A stretch of 64,000 bases of DNA from Cytobacillus luteolus (GTDB lineage Bacteria > Bacillota > Bacilli > Bacillales > Bacillaceae_L). A program made the position numbers and the translations under genes. Below, piece by piece: positions 1 to 9,232 of this stretch. Below the pieces are notes generated by a model. That model was given only the letters and a program-made list of their open reading frames with translations, was not told the origin of the DNA and searched no databases. The stretch spans positions 434,001 to 498,000 of the forward strand of contig NZ_JAGGKM010000001.1 in NCBI RefSeq assembly GCF_017873715.1, in the 5' to 3' direction. How positions within the stretch are numbered: the first letter of the stretch is position 1; every line of letters begins with the position of its first letter.

Positions 1-62
1 ATTGCACCGTCTATCACTAGGATCTTCTTTTTAATTTGCTGTTCTATTATTGAATTAGCCAT
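1..62 (-). CDS. metH: Methionine synthase, N-terminal fragment (cut by window edge)
   Basis: The first 20 codons of a gene running leftward off the window. Read from the ATG at 62, the peptide starts [13 protein letters not shown] and continues ILVIDGA, the start of the homocysteine-binding barrel of cobalamin-dependent methionine synthase. It overlaps the end of yitJ by 8 bases, so the two are translationally coupled in one operon under the S-box riboswitch. The product would methylate homocysteine using the methyl-THF made by the YitJ reductase domain. Identity rests on this short N-terminus plus the neighbour. Confidence 0.72.
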   Translation of the reverse strand, partial: MANSIIEQQIKKKILVIDGA

Positions 63-1905
63 TTATAAACCGCCTCTCTGCATTCACAAGCTGCTTTGCA
101 TGTATATATTTTGTTAGCTCTACTGTCATTTCATAACGTAAAAATGGTGTAATTAAGTAAATTCCGTTAAATAAATCATAAGCTGCATCAATGAGGGATT
201 TTGCAATGCTAAGTCCTTCAAGTTCTGATGCGAGTGGATCATGACTAACAGCATTCATACGGTCTCTAATTGTCTGTGATAATGTAATGCCGGGTACTTC
301 ATGATGTATGAAGTCGGCATTTCTTGCACTCGTCAAAGGCATGATCCCTATATATATAGGTGTTTTTAGATGTTTTGTATGCTCATACACCTCTAGAATT
401 TGGTTTTCACTATATAAAGGTTGTGTGATAAAATAATGGGCTCCACATGAGATTTTCTTTTCCAAACGAAGAACAGCTTTATCAAGGTGACGAACATTTG
501 GATTAAATGCGGCTGCAATTGAAAAATTTGTTTTTTGTCCTAAGGATTTACCAGAGTAAGAGATACCTTCATTGAACTGTTTAATTAGGCTGATGAGGTC
601 AAATGAAGATAAATCATATACGGAAGTAGCACCAGGGAAATCACCGATTTTTGAAGGATCACCCGTTACCGCCAAAACCTCATTCATTCCAAGAGTGTGT
701 AAGCCCATTAAGTGTGACTGTAATCCAATAAGGTTTCGATCCCTACATGTAATATGAATTAAAGGCTTAACATTTACTTCTTGCTTTATGATTGAACCGA
801 TTGCCGAGTTGCTAATTCTAGGTGAAGCTAAAGAATTATCTGCAAGTGTAAGTGCATCGATGCCAGCCTCCTTTAGTGCTTTTGCCCCTTCAAGAAACCT
901 GCTAATCCCTAATTTTTTAGGAGGATCTAGCTCAACAATGACTGAATGTCTATGTTTTACTGTTTCATAGAGAGGGGGAGTAGCATCAGATGGTTCAGGA
1001 ATACTATTCACTTCAATCGGTCGATGTTTAACGATTTTTTCAGAAATTGGACGGAGCCCTTTTAGTGTACGAGCCATTGCTTCAATATGCTTTGGAGATG
1101 TTCCACAGCATCCACCAATTAGTCGTGCCCCTTGTTCTCTAAACTTTATTGCACTTTCAGCAAAGTAGCTTTCATTTGTTTCATAGACTAGTCTTCCATC
1201 ACGATAATCTGGCAAACTAGCATTAGGATATACAGATAAAAATGAATGCTTAGGGACCGGAACTTCCTCTAGTGATCGAATCATATGATAGGGACCTAAT
1301 CTACAGTTTAAACCAACAATGTCAGCACCTAATTCCTCTAACTCTAGGAATGCATCAGACAAGTGTGTTCCATCCTGTAGGACACCAATTTCATGAAGTG
1401 ATACGTTTGTAACAATTGGTTTATTTGTTTCTTTTCGCGCAATGGAAAGTAGTGTCTTTAACTCTTCGAAGTCGTAAAAAGTTTCTAGTAAAATTCCATC
1501 TATATTTTCAGAGAGAAGGTAAAATAATTGCTCACGAAAGCTTCTCTTTATTTCGTCCATTGAAATTGTGTTTTTCTTAAAGCTTCGAATTCCACCTATT
1601 GTTCCAAGTACATAAGCTTTATCTTTTGCAGCCTTTTTAGCTATGCGTGCACCGGCAATGTTAATTTCTTTCACAGATTCTTCTAATCCATATCTAGCAA
1701 GTTTCGGATAATTGGCACCATATGTATTTGTTTGGATGATCTTTGCGCCAGCTTGAAGGTAGGCCTCATGTATTTTTTGTATTTCATCATTGTTTAAAAG
1801 ATTAAGCTCTTCAAAACAGCTACTGATTCCATGTGAATAGAGTAGGGTACCCATAGCTCCATCCGCTATTAAGATTTGTGTTTTTAGGTCTTCAAGTAAA
1901 CCCAT
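55..1905 (-). CDS. yitJ: Bifunctional homocysteine S-methyltransferase / 5,10-methylenetetrahydrofolate reductase
   Basis: A 616-residue fusion. Residues about 1-300 form a homocysteine methyltransferase barrel with the zinc cysteines visible in GLNCRLGP (about 201) and GGCCGTSP (about 266-267). Residues about 320-610 form a MetF-type methylene-THF reductase beginning at [12 protein letters not shown]. The enzyme makes 5-methyl-THF and methyl acceptors for cytoplasmic methionine synthesis. Two in-frame ATGs exist (1911 and 1905); the second is preferred because AAGGGGG lies 8 bases before it but only 1 base before the first. A SAM riboswitch precedes it and metH follows with an 8-base overlap, so methionine supply controls both. 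Confidence 0.93.
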   Translation of the reverse strand: MGLLEDLKTQILIADGAMGTLLYSHGISSCFEELNLLNNDEIQKIHEAYLQAGAKIIQTNTYGANYPKLARYGLEESVKEINIAGARIAKKAAKDKAYVLGTIGGIRSFKKNTISMDEIKRSFREQLFYLLSENIDGILLETFYDFEELKTLLSIARKETNKPIVTNVSLHEIGVLQDGTHLSDAFLELEELGADIVGLNCRLGPYHMIRSLEEVPVPKHSFLSVYPNASLPDYRDGRLVYETNESYFAESAIKFREQGARLIGGCCGTSPKHIEAMARTLKGLRPISEKIVKHRPIEVNSIPEPSDATPPLYETVKHRHSVIVELDPPKKLGISRFLEGAKALKEAGIDALTLADNSLASPRISNSAIGSIIKQEVNVKPLIHITCRDRNLIGLQSHLMGLHTLGMNEVLAVTGDPSKIGDFPGATSVYDLSSFDLISLIKQFNEGISYSGKSLGQKTNFSIAAAFNPNVRHLDKAVLRLEKKISCGAHYFITQPLYSENQILEVYEHTKHLKTPIYIGIMPLTSARNADFIHHEVPGITLSQTIRDRMNAVSHDPLASELEGLSIAKSLIDAAYDLFNGIYLITPFLRYEMTVELTKYIHAKQLVNAERRFING

Positions 1906-1920
1906 TATCATTCCCCCTTT

Positions 1921-2095
1921 TAGACATTAAAAAAAGCCTTCTATAAGAAGAAGACTTGGCGTTTAAAAGTAATCTTCTTATCTCTCGAATTTAAAAAAAT
2001 TCGCTGGATTTAGCACCAATTCCTAATGGAACGGTTGCCGGGCATCGTAGGGCCAGTCCCTCCGCCACTCTTGATAAGAGTAAGTATTAAGTTTT
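1921..2095 (-). promoter_or_regulatory. SAM-I (S-box) riboswitch with terminator, yitJ leader
   Basis: Read on the minus strand, this has the S-box core: CTCTTATCAAGAGTGGCGGA (2080 to 2061), then GGCAACC and GGTGCTAAATCC blocks, closed by GATAAG near 1977 pairing with CTTATC. Downstream is a hairpin (AGTCTTCT...AGAAGGCT, about 1935-1956) followed by seven T residues (1929-1935), a typical intrinsic terminator. S-box RNAs of this architecture bind S-adenosylmethionine and terminate transcription when SAM is plentiful; yitJ is the classic target in Bacillus. Confidence 0.93.
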
Positions 2096-2182
2096 ATTTT
2101 AGTGCGTTAATGTTGTATAGAAGTAAATATTATCTAATTCTATTCAATTTTGCAAGAGAAAATGCAGAATTTTTTTAAAAAT

Positions 2183-2210
2183 AAAAAAGACGCGTTTTTA
2201 AGGACGCGTC
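2183..2210 (-). terminator. Terminator of yitK
   Basis: GACGCGT/ACGCGTC hairpin followed by six T residues, 17 bases after the stop codon. Confidence 0.9.
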
Positions 2211-2226
2211 GAAAGTTAACCTATAT

Positions 2227-2718
2227 TTATCTAAAGTTTAAGAATTGAACATCGATTGGCAAATCTGCACCTCTGATAGCTGCAATGATTTGCTGTAGAT
2301 CATCTTTATTTTTACCTGTTACACGAATTTGGTCATCTTGAATTTGGCTCTTTACCTTTAGGCCACTGTTTTTAATGATTGTATTGATTTTTTTTGCATT
2401 TTCTTTATCAATTCCTTGAACTAACTTCCCACGTTGGCGTATTGTCCCACCTGAAGCTTTCTCAATTTTGCCGTAATCAATGTTTTTTGTAGGAACACCG
2501 CGTTTAATCAGTTTAGACACAAGAACATCCTTAAGCTGCTCCAATTTATATTCATCATCTGAAACAAGTACAAGCTCTTCTTTATCAAGGGAAATGTCAC
2601 TTTTACTTCCTTTAAAATCATAGCGAGTTTGAATTTCTTTTAATGCAATACTAATAGCATTGGTTACCTCTGGCATCTCAACCTTTGAAACAACATCAAA
2701 TGAACTTTCTTTAGACAT
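2227..2718 (-). CDS. yitK: YajQ-family nucleotide-binding protein
   Basis: 163 residues, full length for the YajQ/UPF0234 family. The N-terminus [17 protein letters not shown] and the RYDFKGSKS motif are family signatures; the fold is two ferredoxin-like domains. Homologues elsewhere bind cyclic di-GMP or nucleic acid, but the role in Bacillus is not settled. The ATG at 2718 follows GGAGG at 7 bases. It is monocistronic with its own terminator and is divergent from cvfB, sharing a 130-base AT-rich promoter region. Confidence 0.9.
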   Translation of the reverse strand: MSKESSFDVVSKVEMPEVTNAISIALKEIQTRYDFKGSKSDISLDKEELVLVSDDEYKLEQLKDVLVSKLIKRGVPTKNIDYGKIEKASGGTIRQRGKLVQGIDKENAKKINTIIKNSGLKVKSQIQDDQIRVTGKNKDDLQQIIAAIRGADLPIDVQFLNFR

Positions 2719-2848
2719 TTTTCTACCTCCGAAAATGTATGATATAGTTTAATTATAGTAAAATATAACAAGTAGGACAACTTATGGTAAATAGATGTTA
2801 TAATTGCATATTAACTATGAAGAGATTTTAAGAGAAAGAAGGATATAT

Positions 2849-3712
2849 ATGACAAGCTTTGAAGCAGGTACGACAGTTACATTAAAAGTTGATAGAGAAG
2901 TGGATTTTGGTTATTTCTTAACAGATGGGGAAGAGGATGTACTCCTTCATAACAGTGATATCGTTGGTGAATTTAATGATGAGGAAGAGCACACTGTTTT
3001 CCTTTATCAGGATCACCAAGGACGCTTAGCTGCTACGATGATGACCCCAAAAATCGAACAAGGCACTTACGATTGGGTTGAAGTAGTAGAAGTTAAACAC
3101 AAATTAGGAGTATTTGTGAATATTGGAATTAGAAAGGATATCCTTGTTTCAAAGGATGACCTTCCTGAGATATTTGATTTATGGCCAGAAGTAGGAGACC
3201 ATTTGTATTGCTCTTTAAAAACAGACAAGCATGGAAGACTCTTTGGAAAACTGGGAACAGAGGATGCCATAAGAGAAGTAGCTGTAAAAGCACCAAGAAC
3301 AGCCTTCAACAAAAATGTGAGTGGAAGAGTATACCGTCTATTATTGGTAGGCTCATTTATCCTTACAGACGAAAAATACATTGGATTTATCCATGAAACA
3401 CAACGCGTTCGTGAACCAAGACTCGGACAAAAAGTTGAAGGAAGAATCATAGATATTAAAGAAGATGGCTCTGTTAACATCTCATTACTAGGACGCTCTC
3501 ACGAAATATTAGATGAAGATGCGATGAAGCTCTACTCCTATATGGAATCTAGAGACGGTGCCATGCCATTCTGGGACAAAAGCGACCCAGATGACATCCA
3601 AATCCGCTTCCAAATGAGCAAAGCCGCCTTCAAACGAGCACTAGGCAGACTAATGAAAGACGGAAAAATCTACCAAGAAGATGGATGGACTTACTTTAAA
3701 AAAGAAGAATAA
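2849..3712 (+). CDS. cvfB: CvfB/YitL-type S1 RNA-binding protein
   Basis: 287 residues from the ATG at 2849, which has AAGGA six bases upstream; an in-frame ATG at 2804 has no such site and is rejected. The protein carries S1-like OB-fold stretches: VEVVEVKHKLGVFVNIGIRKDILVSKDDLP in the first half and a later VEGRIIDIKEDGSVNISLLG. It ends in a winged-helix region (FQMSKAAFKRALGRLMKDGKI). This is the architecture of CvfB of Staphylococcus and YitL of Bacillus, an RNA-binding regulator. A TATAAT at 2799-2804 probably serves as its -10 element. Confidence 0.88.
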   Translation: MTSFEAGTTVTLKVDREVDFGYFLTDGEEDVLLHNSDIVGEFNDEEEHTVFLYQDHQGRLAATMMTPKIEQGTYDWVEVVEVKHKLGVFVNIGIRKDILVSKDDLPEIFDLWPEVGDHLYCSLKTDKHGRLFGKLGTEDAIREVAVKAPRTAFNKNVSGRVYRLLLVGSFILTDEKYIGFIHETQRVREPRLGQKVEGRIIDIKEDGSVNISLLGRSHEILDEDAMKLYSYMESRDGAMPFWDKSDPDDIQIRFQMSKAAFKRALGRLMKDGKIYQEDGWTYFKKEE

Positions 3713-3762
3713 ATGTTCTGACAAAAGCTCATTTTTAGTAAAGGTACATGCTTGTAATAGTG

Positions 3763-3896
3763 AAGAGTGAATTGGAGCGGAGGGCACTTGACTCCTGCGG
3801 GCCATAGAGGGAAGTGTGAGACCCCGCAGGCAAAGCCGAGGAGGCTCACATCCCTCCCCGCGGAAAGCAAGTGCCCGCAGCGAAAAGGAACGGACA
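3763..3896 (+). repeat. Dispersed structured repeat, copy 1
   Basis: GC-rich element in AT-rich flanks. The outer arms GGGCACTTG (near 3783) and CAAGTGCCC (near 3869) pair. Inside, CCTGCGGG pairs with CCCGCAGG, and AGGGA-AG-TGTGAG pairs with CTCACATCCCT. Related copies lie at 52891, 59744 and 61876. It sits between the convergent cvfB and the DUF3941 gene. Open frames across it are by-products of its composition. Confidence 0.85.
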
Positions 3897-3906
3897 ATCT
3901 TCAAAG

Positions 3907-3936
3907 TGAAAAGACCCTCTTTAGATTAGAGGGTCT
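3907..3936 (-). terminator. Terminator of the DUF3941 gene
   Basis: AGACCCTCT/AGAGGGTCT hairpin with TTTT on the minus-strand 3' side; a weaker T-run exists on the plus side, so it may also stop transcripts from cvfB. Confidence 0.7.
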
Positions 3937-3957
3937 TGTTATTGCGAACATATTGAT

Positions 3958-4089
3958 TTACAAGTGGTCAGTCTTCTTCGAATATTGTCTCTCACCACGC
4001 CCGCGATTTTTTTCACGCTCCATGTTTTTCTCATGGCGTTTCGCATTATTGTCTTTTGCCTTTTTATCGTTATCACTTGTCTTAGACAA
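3958..4089 (-). CDS. Small DUF3941-type basic protein (43 aa)
   Basis: Read from a TTG at 4089 with GGGAG about 9 bases upstream, this gives a 43-residue, highly charged peptide beginning SKTSDNDKKAKDNNAKRHEK and ending QYSKKTDHL. The composition and the KAKDNNA...YSKKTDH pattern match the small DUF3941 proteins of Bacillaceae, whose function is unknown. A terminator hairpin follows at once. It is small and has a non-ATG start, so automatic annotation easily misses it. Confidence 0.72.
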   Translation of the reverse strand: MSKTSDNDKKAKDNNAKRHEKNMEREKNRGRGERQYSKKTDHL

Positions 4090-4159
4090 AGCCTACACTC
4101 CCTTTCATACTAGTTCCTATATAGCATTACCGGGAAAAAAGTAAACTATGTACCCGAGG

Positions 4160-5017
4160 TTACCTTGACTTGTTTAAGAAGAAAACTGCCATAGTTCCTG
4201 GTCCAACATGCGCACCAATAGCAGATCCGATCGAATTAATAAAGAAAGAAGTTGTACCGAACTTTTCTTCTAATTGTCTTTTTAGTTCAAGTGCTGTGTC
4301 CTCTGCATCTGCGTGACTTATAGCGATGGTTTGCTCATTAAGATTCACACCACGTTCTTCAATAAGCTCTACAATACGCTTGAGCACCTTTTTACTCCCT
4401 CTAATTTTTTCTAGAGGAATTAGTTTGCCATCTTCTACATGTAAAAGTGGTTTTATATTTAATAATCCACCCACGAATGCAGATGCTTTACTGATTCTTC
4501 CACCACGAGCTAGGTACTCTAGATTATCTACAGTAAAGATATGCTCCATATGATCGCGACTAAATTGAATCCCTTCAAGAATCTCATCTTTAGTAGCACC
4601 CTTTTCTAGCAACTCTACAGCTGTTTTAACAACTAGCCCTACACCCAACGATGCACATTTTGTATCAATGATCGTTAAATCAAGAGTAGGATACTCTTCC
4701 TCAACCTCGGCTTTTACCATCATGGCTGTTTGGCAAGTTCCAGATAGTTCTGAGGAGAAAGCAATATAAATACCGGACACACCTTCTTTTGCTAGCTTTG
4801 TAAATTCTTCTTTAAAGTGATGTGGTGAAACTTGGGATGTTGATGCAACTTTACCCTCTCTCATCGCGTTAAAGACATCGAATGGCTTGATGGTAAGTAA
4901 ATCCTCATACTCTTTTCCATCTAATAGAACAACTAGGGGGAAAAGTGTCACATTATGTTCCTTTAAAAACTCTAAAGGTAAATCACTTGCACTGTCTGCA
5001 AATAAACGTACAGTCAT
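4160..5017 (-). CDS. yitS: DegV-family fatty-acid-binding protein
   Basis: 285 residues with the DegV hallmarks: the N-terminal FADSASDLP strand-loop, the lipid-binding STSQVSP motif near residue 60, and SSELSGTCQTA near 90. DegV/FakB proteins bind fatty acids and present them to the kinase FakA; no fakA is present here. The ATG follows AAGGAAGTGA. The position beside yitT and ipi matches yitS of B. subtilis. Confidence 0.9.
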   Translation of the reverse strand: MTVRLFADSASDLPLEFLKEHNVTLFPLVVLLDGKEYEDLLTIKPFDVFNAMREGKVASTSQVSPHHFKEEFTKLAKEGVSGIYIAFSSELSGTCQTAMMVKAEVEEEYPTLDLTIIDTKCASLGVGLVVKTAVELLEKGATKDEILEGIQFSRDHMEHIFTVDNLEYLARGGRISKASAFVGGLLNIKPLLHVEDGKLIPLEKIRGSKKVLKRIVELIEERGVNLNEQTIAISHADAEDTALELKRQLEEKFGTTSFFINSIGSAIGAHVGPGTMAVFFLNKSR

Positions 5018-5222
5018 TCTGTCACTTCCTTTTTATAATGAACTCTTATTAGTAGTGTATCTTTTCTAAATCAGATAGTAAATTATTTTCTAATTATACT
5101 TCTCATTCTGTACTTTAAATGATTTACCTACAAGCTTTTTGATTGATAACTGTTAAATAAGGGTAATAAAGAGAATAATTACATATACTAAAAAACAGCT
5201 TGTTTTAAGGAGGTTTTAATGG

Positions 5223-6059
5223 TTGTTACTTACAAAAAAAATTATTGTTGTCCTTATCGGAGCACTTTTAAATGCAATTGCACTTAACCTGTTTTTAATT
5301 CCTGCAGATGTATATGCTAGTGGTTTTACAGGAGCAGCACAATTAATCGCGAGGTCTGTACAGGAATATACTCCTTATTATGTGTCAACAGGTATCTTAC
5401 TGTTGTTATTAAATATACCTGTAGCTATACTAGGGTGGAAAAAGGTTGGAAAATCCTTTACATTGTTTAGCTTTTTCTCAGTAGCGGCAACTACCTTATT
5501 CTTAGAGATTATTCCATTGCATAGTGTATCAAGTGATATTCTGTTAAATGCAGTATTTGGTGCAGTTATTGCAGCGGTAGGAATCGGATTTACATTGAAA
5601 TGGGGGGCATCTACAGGAGGCTTAGACATTGTCGCAATGGTATTATCAAGAATGAATGATAAGCCTGTAGGTACATATTTCTTTATATTAAATTCGGTGA
5701 TTATTGTCTCAGCTGGTTTTTTATATGGCTGGGAAAAAGCTTTATACACCTTGGTAACGCTTTATGTCTCAACAAGGGTGATTGATGCCATTCATACCCG
5801 TCATGAAAAGCTAACGGCAATGATTATCACCAAAAAGGGAGATGCCTTAAAAGAAGCCATTTATAATAAGTTAGTAAGGGGAATTACCACAATTCCTGCC
5901 AAAGGTGGATTTTCAAATGAAACAAAGGAAATGATGATTATTGTAATCACACGATATGAGCTATTTGATTTAGAGGGGATTCTTAAAGAGGTCGATCCAC
6001 ATGCTTTTACAAATATTGTTGAGACAGCAGGGATACATGGGTTCTTTAGAAGAGATTAA
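5223..6059 (+). CDS. yitT: YitT-family membrane protein (DUF161/DUF2179)
   Basis: 278 residues. The first 200 contain about five or six membrane segments, including a GGLDIVAMVLSR-type loop near residue 138. The last 85 residues form the soluble DUF2179 domain (AMIITKKGD to ETAGIHGFFRRD). The start is TTG at 5223, nine bases after AAGGAGG. An ATG at 5219 lies closer to the site but is out of frame and stops after 22 codons. YitT proteins are widespread in Firmicutes with undefined transport or signalling roles. Confidence 0.87.
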   Translation: MLLTKKIIVVLIGALLNAIALNLFLIPADVYASGFTGAAQLIARSVQEYTPYYVSTGILLLLLNIPVAILGWKKVGKSFTLFSFFSVAATTLFLEIIPLHSVSSDILLNAVFGAVIAAVGIGFTLKWGASTGGLDIVAMVLSRMNDKPVGTYFFILNSVIIVSAGFLYGWEKALYTLVTLYVSTRVIDAIHTRHEKLTAMIITKKGDALKEAIYNKLVRGITTIPAKGGFSNETKEMMIIVITRYELFDLEGILKEVDPHAFTNIVETAGIHGFFRRD

Positions 6060-6101
6060 AAGTAAAAATTTAAATTTTCCTCAACAAATGGAGGTTTATC
6101 G

Positions 6102-6908
6102 ATGAAACAATTCTTCTTGCTATTTATAATGAGTATAGTAGGATTATCAGGATGTGCAACCCAACCTGTTACTACAGTGGAAGAGGGGGAAGATAAAGTG
6201 ACTAGTAATCCATTACAGTCGTTGGAGACAAGTGTGGATATTCAGGCAGCTTCTGATTCGGCAGACATTTATATAAAGGTAAAGAACAATGGAGAGGAAG
6301 ATGTCACATTAACATTCACCTCGGGGCAAACGTTCGAAGTCGTAGTAGTAGATGGAAATAATAATGAGGTATACCGCTTTTCTACCGGTAAAATGTTTAC
6401 GATGGCTTTACAGGACGTCAGAATAAAAGCTGGAGAAGAAAAAGTATGGAAAGATAAGTGGAGATACCTTAACGAGGATGGACAAAGAGTAAAACCTGGA
6501 GAATATAAAGCAATTGTATCTGTAGTTGCTTCCAAATTGAACGGAAATCCAATAGGGAAAGATAAATTAAGAGCTGTAAAAGAATTCACAATCCCAGAGC
6601 AATCTACTGCGTTTCGTAATGTAACTGTAAGTGGAAAAGATGGAGAATATGTTGTAAAAGGGGAAGCACGAGTACACGAAGCGACTTTCTTTTATGCAGT
6701 TGAAGATGGACATGACTACATTATTAAAGAAACGGTTAAAACTGCTAAAGAAGGAGCACCAACTTGGTCTCAATTTGAATTTGAAGTAAACATTCCGAAA
6801 GAAAAGTTTCCTATAAACGGTGTGCTATTGTTAGTTCTTTATGAAAGAAGCGCAAAAGATGATGAGGTGGTTAATAGTCACCAAATCGTTTTACAAGAAT
6901 TTAGATAA
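6102..6908 (+). CDS. Lipoprotein with BsuPI (intracellular proteinase inhibitor-like) domain
   Basis: 268 residues with a lipoprotein signal: a hydrophobic stretch ending LSGC, predicted lipidated at Cys18. Residues about 40-150 match the BsuPI fold (DIYIKVKNNGEEDVTLTFTSGQTFEVVVVDGN). The position after yitT is that of ipi in B. subtilis, whose product inhibits the intracellular protease IspA. Here the lipobox and an extra C-terminal domain (about 165-268, GmaD-like in look) place it outside the membrane, so intracellular inhibition is unlikely. GGAGG lies 7 bases before the ATG. Confidence 0.83.
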   Translation: MKQFFLLFIMSIVGLSGCATQPVTTVEEGEDKVTSNPLQSLETSVDIQAASDSADIYIKVKNNGEEDVTLTFTSGQTFEVVVVDGNNNEVYRFSTGKMFTMALQDVRIKAGEEKVWKDKWRYLNEDGQRVKPGEYKAIVSVVASKLNGNPIGKDKLRAVKEFTIPEQSTAFRNVTVSGKDGEYVVKGEARVHEATFFYAVEDGHDYIIKETVKTAKEGAPTWSQFEFEVNIPKEKFPINGVLLLVLYERSAKDDEVVNSHQIVLQEFR

Positions 6909-6910
6909 AA

Positions 6911-6946
6911 ATGGTGTCAGGAAGTTACCTGACACCATTCTCTTTT
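6911..6946. terminator. Bidirectional terminator
   Basis: Perfect 11-bp hairpin ATGGTGTCAGG/CCTGACACCAT with T-rich tails on both strands, between the convergent BsuPI gene and DUF3813 gene. Confidence 0.88.
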
Positions 6947-6949
6947 CAA

Positions 6950-7150
6950 CTAAGATTGTAGTTGATTTAATTGGTCTTGTAATTCGCGCAGTTGTTTCTG
7001 TTCAGCTACCGTTGAATTGGCATATGCGGAAGATAGTTCGTTTTTAGCAACTGCAATTGCTTCTTCTGTACTAACATTTGCTTCTCCGTTAACAGACGAC
7101 TGAGCAATCGCCACGGCTTCACGCGCTCTCTGGAATAAAGCGTTACCCAT
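6950..7150 (-). CDS. DUF3813 small protein (66 aa)
   Basis: 66 residues: MGNALFQRAREAV, then an alanine-rich helical middle and a Gln/Leu-rich amphipathic tail (QKQLRELQDQLNQLQ). This fits the Bacillaceae DUF3813 family of unknown function. Its ATG follows directly on the TAA stop of the upstream 50-residue gene, and its GGAGGGG site lies inside that gene's last codons, so the two are translationally coupled. Confidence 0.82.
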   Translation of the reverse strand: MGNALFQRAREAVAIAQSSVNGEANVSTEEAIAVAKNELSSAYANSTVAEQKQLRELQDQLNQLQS

Positions 7151-7303
7151 TTAAACCCCTCCAAGTGAGGATTTCTCGACGTTTTCAGCCTTGCGTGCCT
7201 CAGCTTCAGCATATGTTGAATGGTAAGGGAATTTCTCAGAATACTTTTGTAGTGAATCTACACCCTGTTTGACAAAACGTTTGGATTTACTACTTCTACC
7301 CAT
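7151..7303 (-). CDS. Small basic protein coupled to the DUF3813 gene (50 aa)
   Basis: From the ATG at 7303, preceded by GGGGG at 7 bases, the peptide is 50 residues long. It begins MGRSSKSKRFVKQGVDSLQK and continues YSEKFPYHSTYAEAEARKAE. It is basic at the N-terminus and helical later, with no membrane segment. The stop codon abuts the start of the DUF3813 gene. I do not know its function. The ribosome site, coupling and clean reading frame support a real gene. Confidence 0.75.
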   Translation of the reverse strand: MGRSSKSKRFVKQGVDSLQKYSEKFPYHSTYAEAEARKAENVEKSSLGGV

Positions 7304-7418
7304 TCGTATTCCCCCTTCAAATAGCTTACTTATCGGACGTAATTAATAACGTCACACTATATATTGTGTCTATTGTAAAGGGTGTTATTACGGTAATAAT
7401 TACTACCTGGATTCCCAA

Positions 7419-8234
7419 TTAGAACTTAAGCTTTAACACATCTTCTAAGTATAATGCAATTCCATCATCTTCATTAGAAAGAGTAACAGAGGATGCAATA
7501 TTTTTAAGCTGAGGAATCGCATTTCCCATAGCTATTCCATGGCCTGCATACTCAATCATTTCTAAGTCATTATCTTCGTCTCCGAATGCAATGATTCTGT
7601 CTTTTGGGATACCATAAAAAGAGGCAACCTTCTCGATACCTACTGCCTTATTTAAACCAAATTTAACAATTTCAATAACATGCCATGGTGCTGCCCAACG
7701 ACGATGGTCAATCACTTCAGCATGTACATCAGATAAATGCTTTCGAATATGTTCTACTTGAGATTCCTCAGCATGAATGAGTACCGAGGTTGGATCGTAC
7801 TTTAAAATAGTTCGCAAATCACCGGTTTCAATCCGAGGCTCACCCATTCCAAAAATATCAAGTAACGTTTCGTCATGATAGTGGAAGTATACATCATCCA
7901 TTACTTCGGCTAAGATATTTTTAGCTTTAAATGCTTCACTTGCTTCAACGATATCTTTAACAACATGTAAATCTAATGGGTTATGGTGAACACCCCAGCT
8001 ATCCTTCAAAGGATGATGTACAAAGGCTCCATTAAAGTTAACAATTGGTGTTGTTAAACCCAGCTCCTGATAATACATCGAACTTGAACGAAAAGGGCGC
8101 CCAGTAGCTATCATTACATGATGACCTTCTTGCTTGGCAGCTTCGATGGCTCTTTTGTTACGTTCTGAAATCGTCTTGCTATCAGTTAACAGAGTACCAT
8201 CTAAATCGAGTGCAATTAAATGTTTTTTCGTCAT
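7419..8234 (-). CDS. yitU: Cof-type HAD-superfamily phosphatase
   Basis: 271 residues. HAD motif I is ALDLDGTLLTD (Asp10 and Asp12), motif II lies in MIATGRP, and motif IV is GDEDNDLEMI near 210. A C2-type cap lies between motifs II and III, as in the Cof/YidA subfamily. Members dephosphorylate sugar phosphates, FMN precursors or other small phosphates; B. subtilis YitU has been linked to riboflavin-pathway dephosphorylation, but the substrate cannot be read from sequence. AAGGGG precedes the ATG. Confidence 0.9.
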   Translation of the reverse strand: MTKKHLIALDLDGTLLTDSKTISERNKRAIEAAKQEGHHVMIATGRPFRSSSMYYQELGLTTPIVNFNGAFVHHPLKDSWGVHHNPLDLHVVKDIVEASEAFKAKNILAEVMDDVYFHYHDETLLDIFGMGEPRIETGDLRTILKYDPTSVLIHAEESQVEHIRKHLSDVHAEVIDHRRWAAPWHVIEIVKFGLNKAVGIEKVASFYGIPKDRIIAFGDEDNDLEMIEYAGHGIAMGNAIPQLKNIASSVTLSNEDDGIALYLEDVLKLKF

Positions 8235-8425
8235 AAAATCCCCTTTTTGTTTTTTGTTAGTATTTGTCAGCTTCTACTCTTAATTGTAACAGAAAAATGA
8301 TGGAAGAAAGTATATATGCTTATCTTATGTACAAGATCTATAATTTAATGCTAAGCATATTTTCTTACAAAAATAGGATGTGGTGGTACACTAGGTTTAT
8401 GTTACGAAAAAAGGAGTATTCAACA

Positions 8426-9193
8426 ATGATTTTAGTAGATAAGCAAACGATAGCTGACATACCAGTACTTCATGTAGTTAAAAAAGAGTTAAAAGAAGAA
8501 AGCTTACCACTTATAATGTTTATTCACGGCTTTACCAGTGCAAAGGAGCATAACCTGCATTATGGATATTTGTTAGCTGAAGCAGGATTTCGTGTAGTCC
8601 TACCTGATGCCCTTTATCATGGTGAGAGAGAGGATTCAAACGTAGTTGAGCAAGAGTTGAATTTTAGATTCTGGGACATCGTTATGAATGAAATTAAGGA
8701 ATTAGAAATCATAAAAAATGACTTGGTCAGCAAAGGTTTAATTGACTCTAATCGAATAGGTGTAGTAGGCACCTCAATGGGAGGGATTACAACCCTTGGA
8801 GCTCTTACTCAATATGATTGGATAAAAGCGGCTGTAAGTTTAATGGGAAGTCCGTTTTATGAAAAGTTTTTACAAGGGCAAATAGACGAGTTAAAAAGAG
8901 TAGGAGTTACTATTCCCCTCAGTGAGGAACAGCTTGAAGAACAATATGCAAAATTACGTACATACGACTTGAGTCTTCAACCTGAGAAATTGTCAGATCG
9001 TCCACTATTATTTTGGCATGGTGAAAAAGATGAAGTTGTTCCATTTCATTTTACATACCAATTCTATAACGAAGTTAAATCACAATATCAAAATCAAGAA
9101 CGCATCCAATTCATTGTAGATAAGGAAGCAGACCATAAAGTATCACGAGAAGGCCTATTAGCAACCATAGAATGGTTTAAGACCTATTTATAA
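8426..9193 (+). CDS. yitV: YitV-type alpha/beta hydrolase (esterase)
   Basis: 255 residues from the ATG at 8426, nine bases after AAGGAG; a longer upstream frame has no ribosome site. Hydrolase features are the HGFTSAKE oxyanion region (34-41), the nucleophile elbow GTSMGG (Ser117), an acidic residue in WHGEKDEVVP, and a C-terminal ADHKVS histidine. This is a cytoplasmic serine hydrolase of unknown substrate. It ends at the bidirectional terminator shared with yitW. Confidence 0.88.
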   Translation: MILVDKQTIADIPVLHVVKKELKEESLPLIMFIHGFTSAKEHNLHYGYLLAEAGFRVVLPDALYHGEREDSNVVEQELNFRFWDIVMNEIKELEIIKNDLVSKGLIDSNRIGVVGTSMGGITTLGALTQYDWIKAAVSLMGSPFYEKFLQGQIDELKRVGVTIPLSEEQLEEQYAKLRTYDLSLQPEKLSDRPLLFWHGEKDEVVPFHFTYQFYNEVKSQYQNQERIQFIVDKEADHKVSREGLLATIEWFKTYL

Positions 9194-9194
9194 A

Positions 9195-9223
9195 AAGAAC
9201 TCCCCAATAACCCGGGGAGTTCA
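9195..9223. terminator. Bidirectional terminator between yitV and yitW
   Basis: GAACTCCCC/GGGGAGTTC hairpin. The minus-strand side has a TTTTT tail for yitW; the plus side is weaker. Confidence 0.85.
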
Positions 9224-9232
9224 TCTCATTCA

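Noticed and set aside
3650-4144. Several frames of 68-125 codons across repeat copy 1 on both strands
   Set aside because: They arise from the GC-rich palindrome, lack ribosome sites and overlap the cvfB end or the better supported DUF3941 gene.
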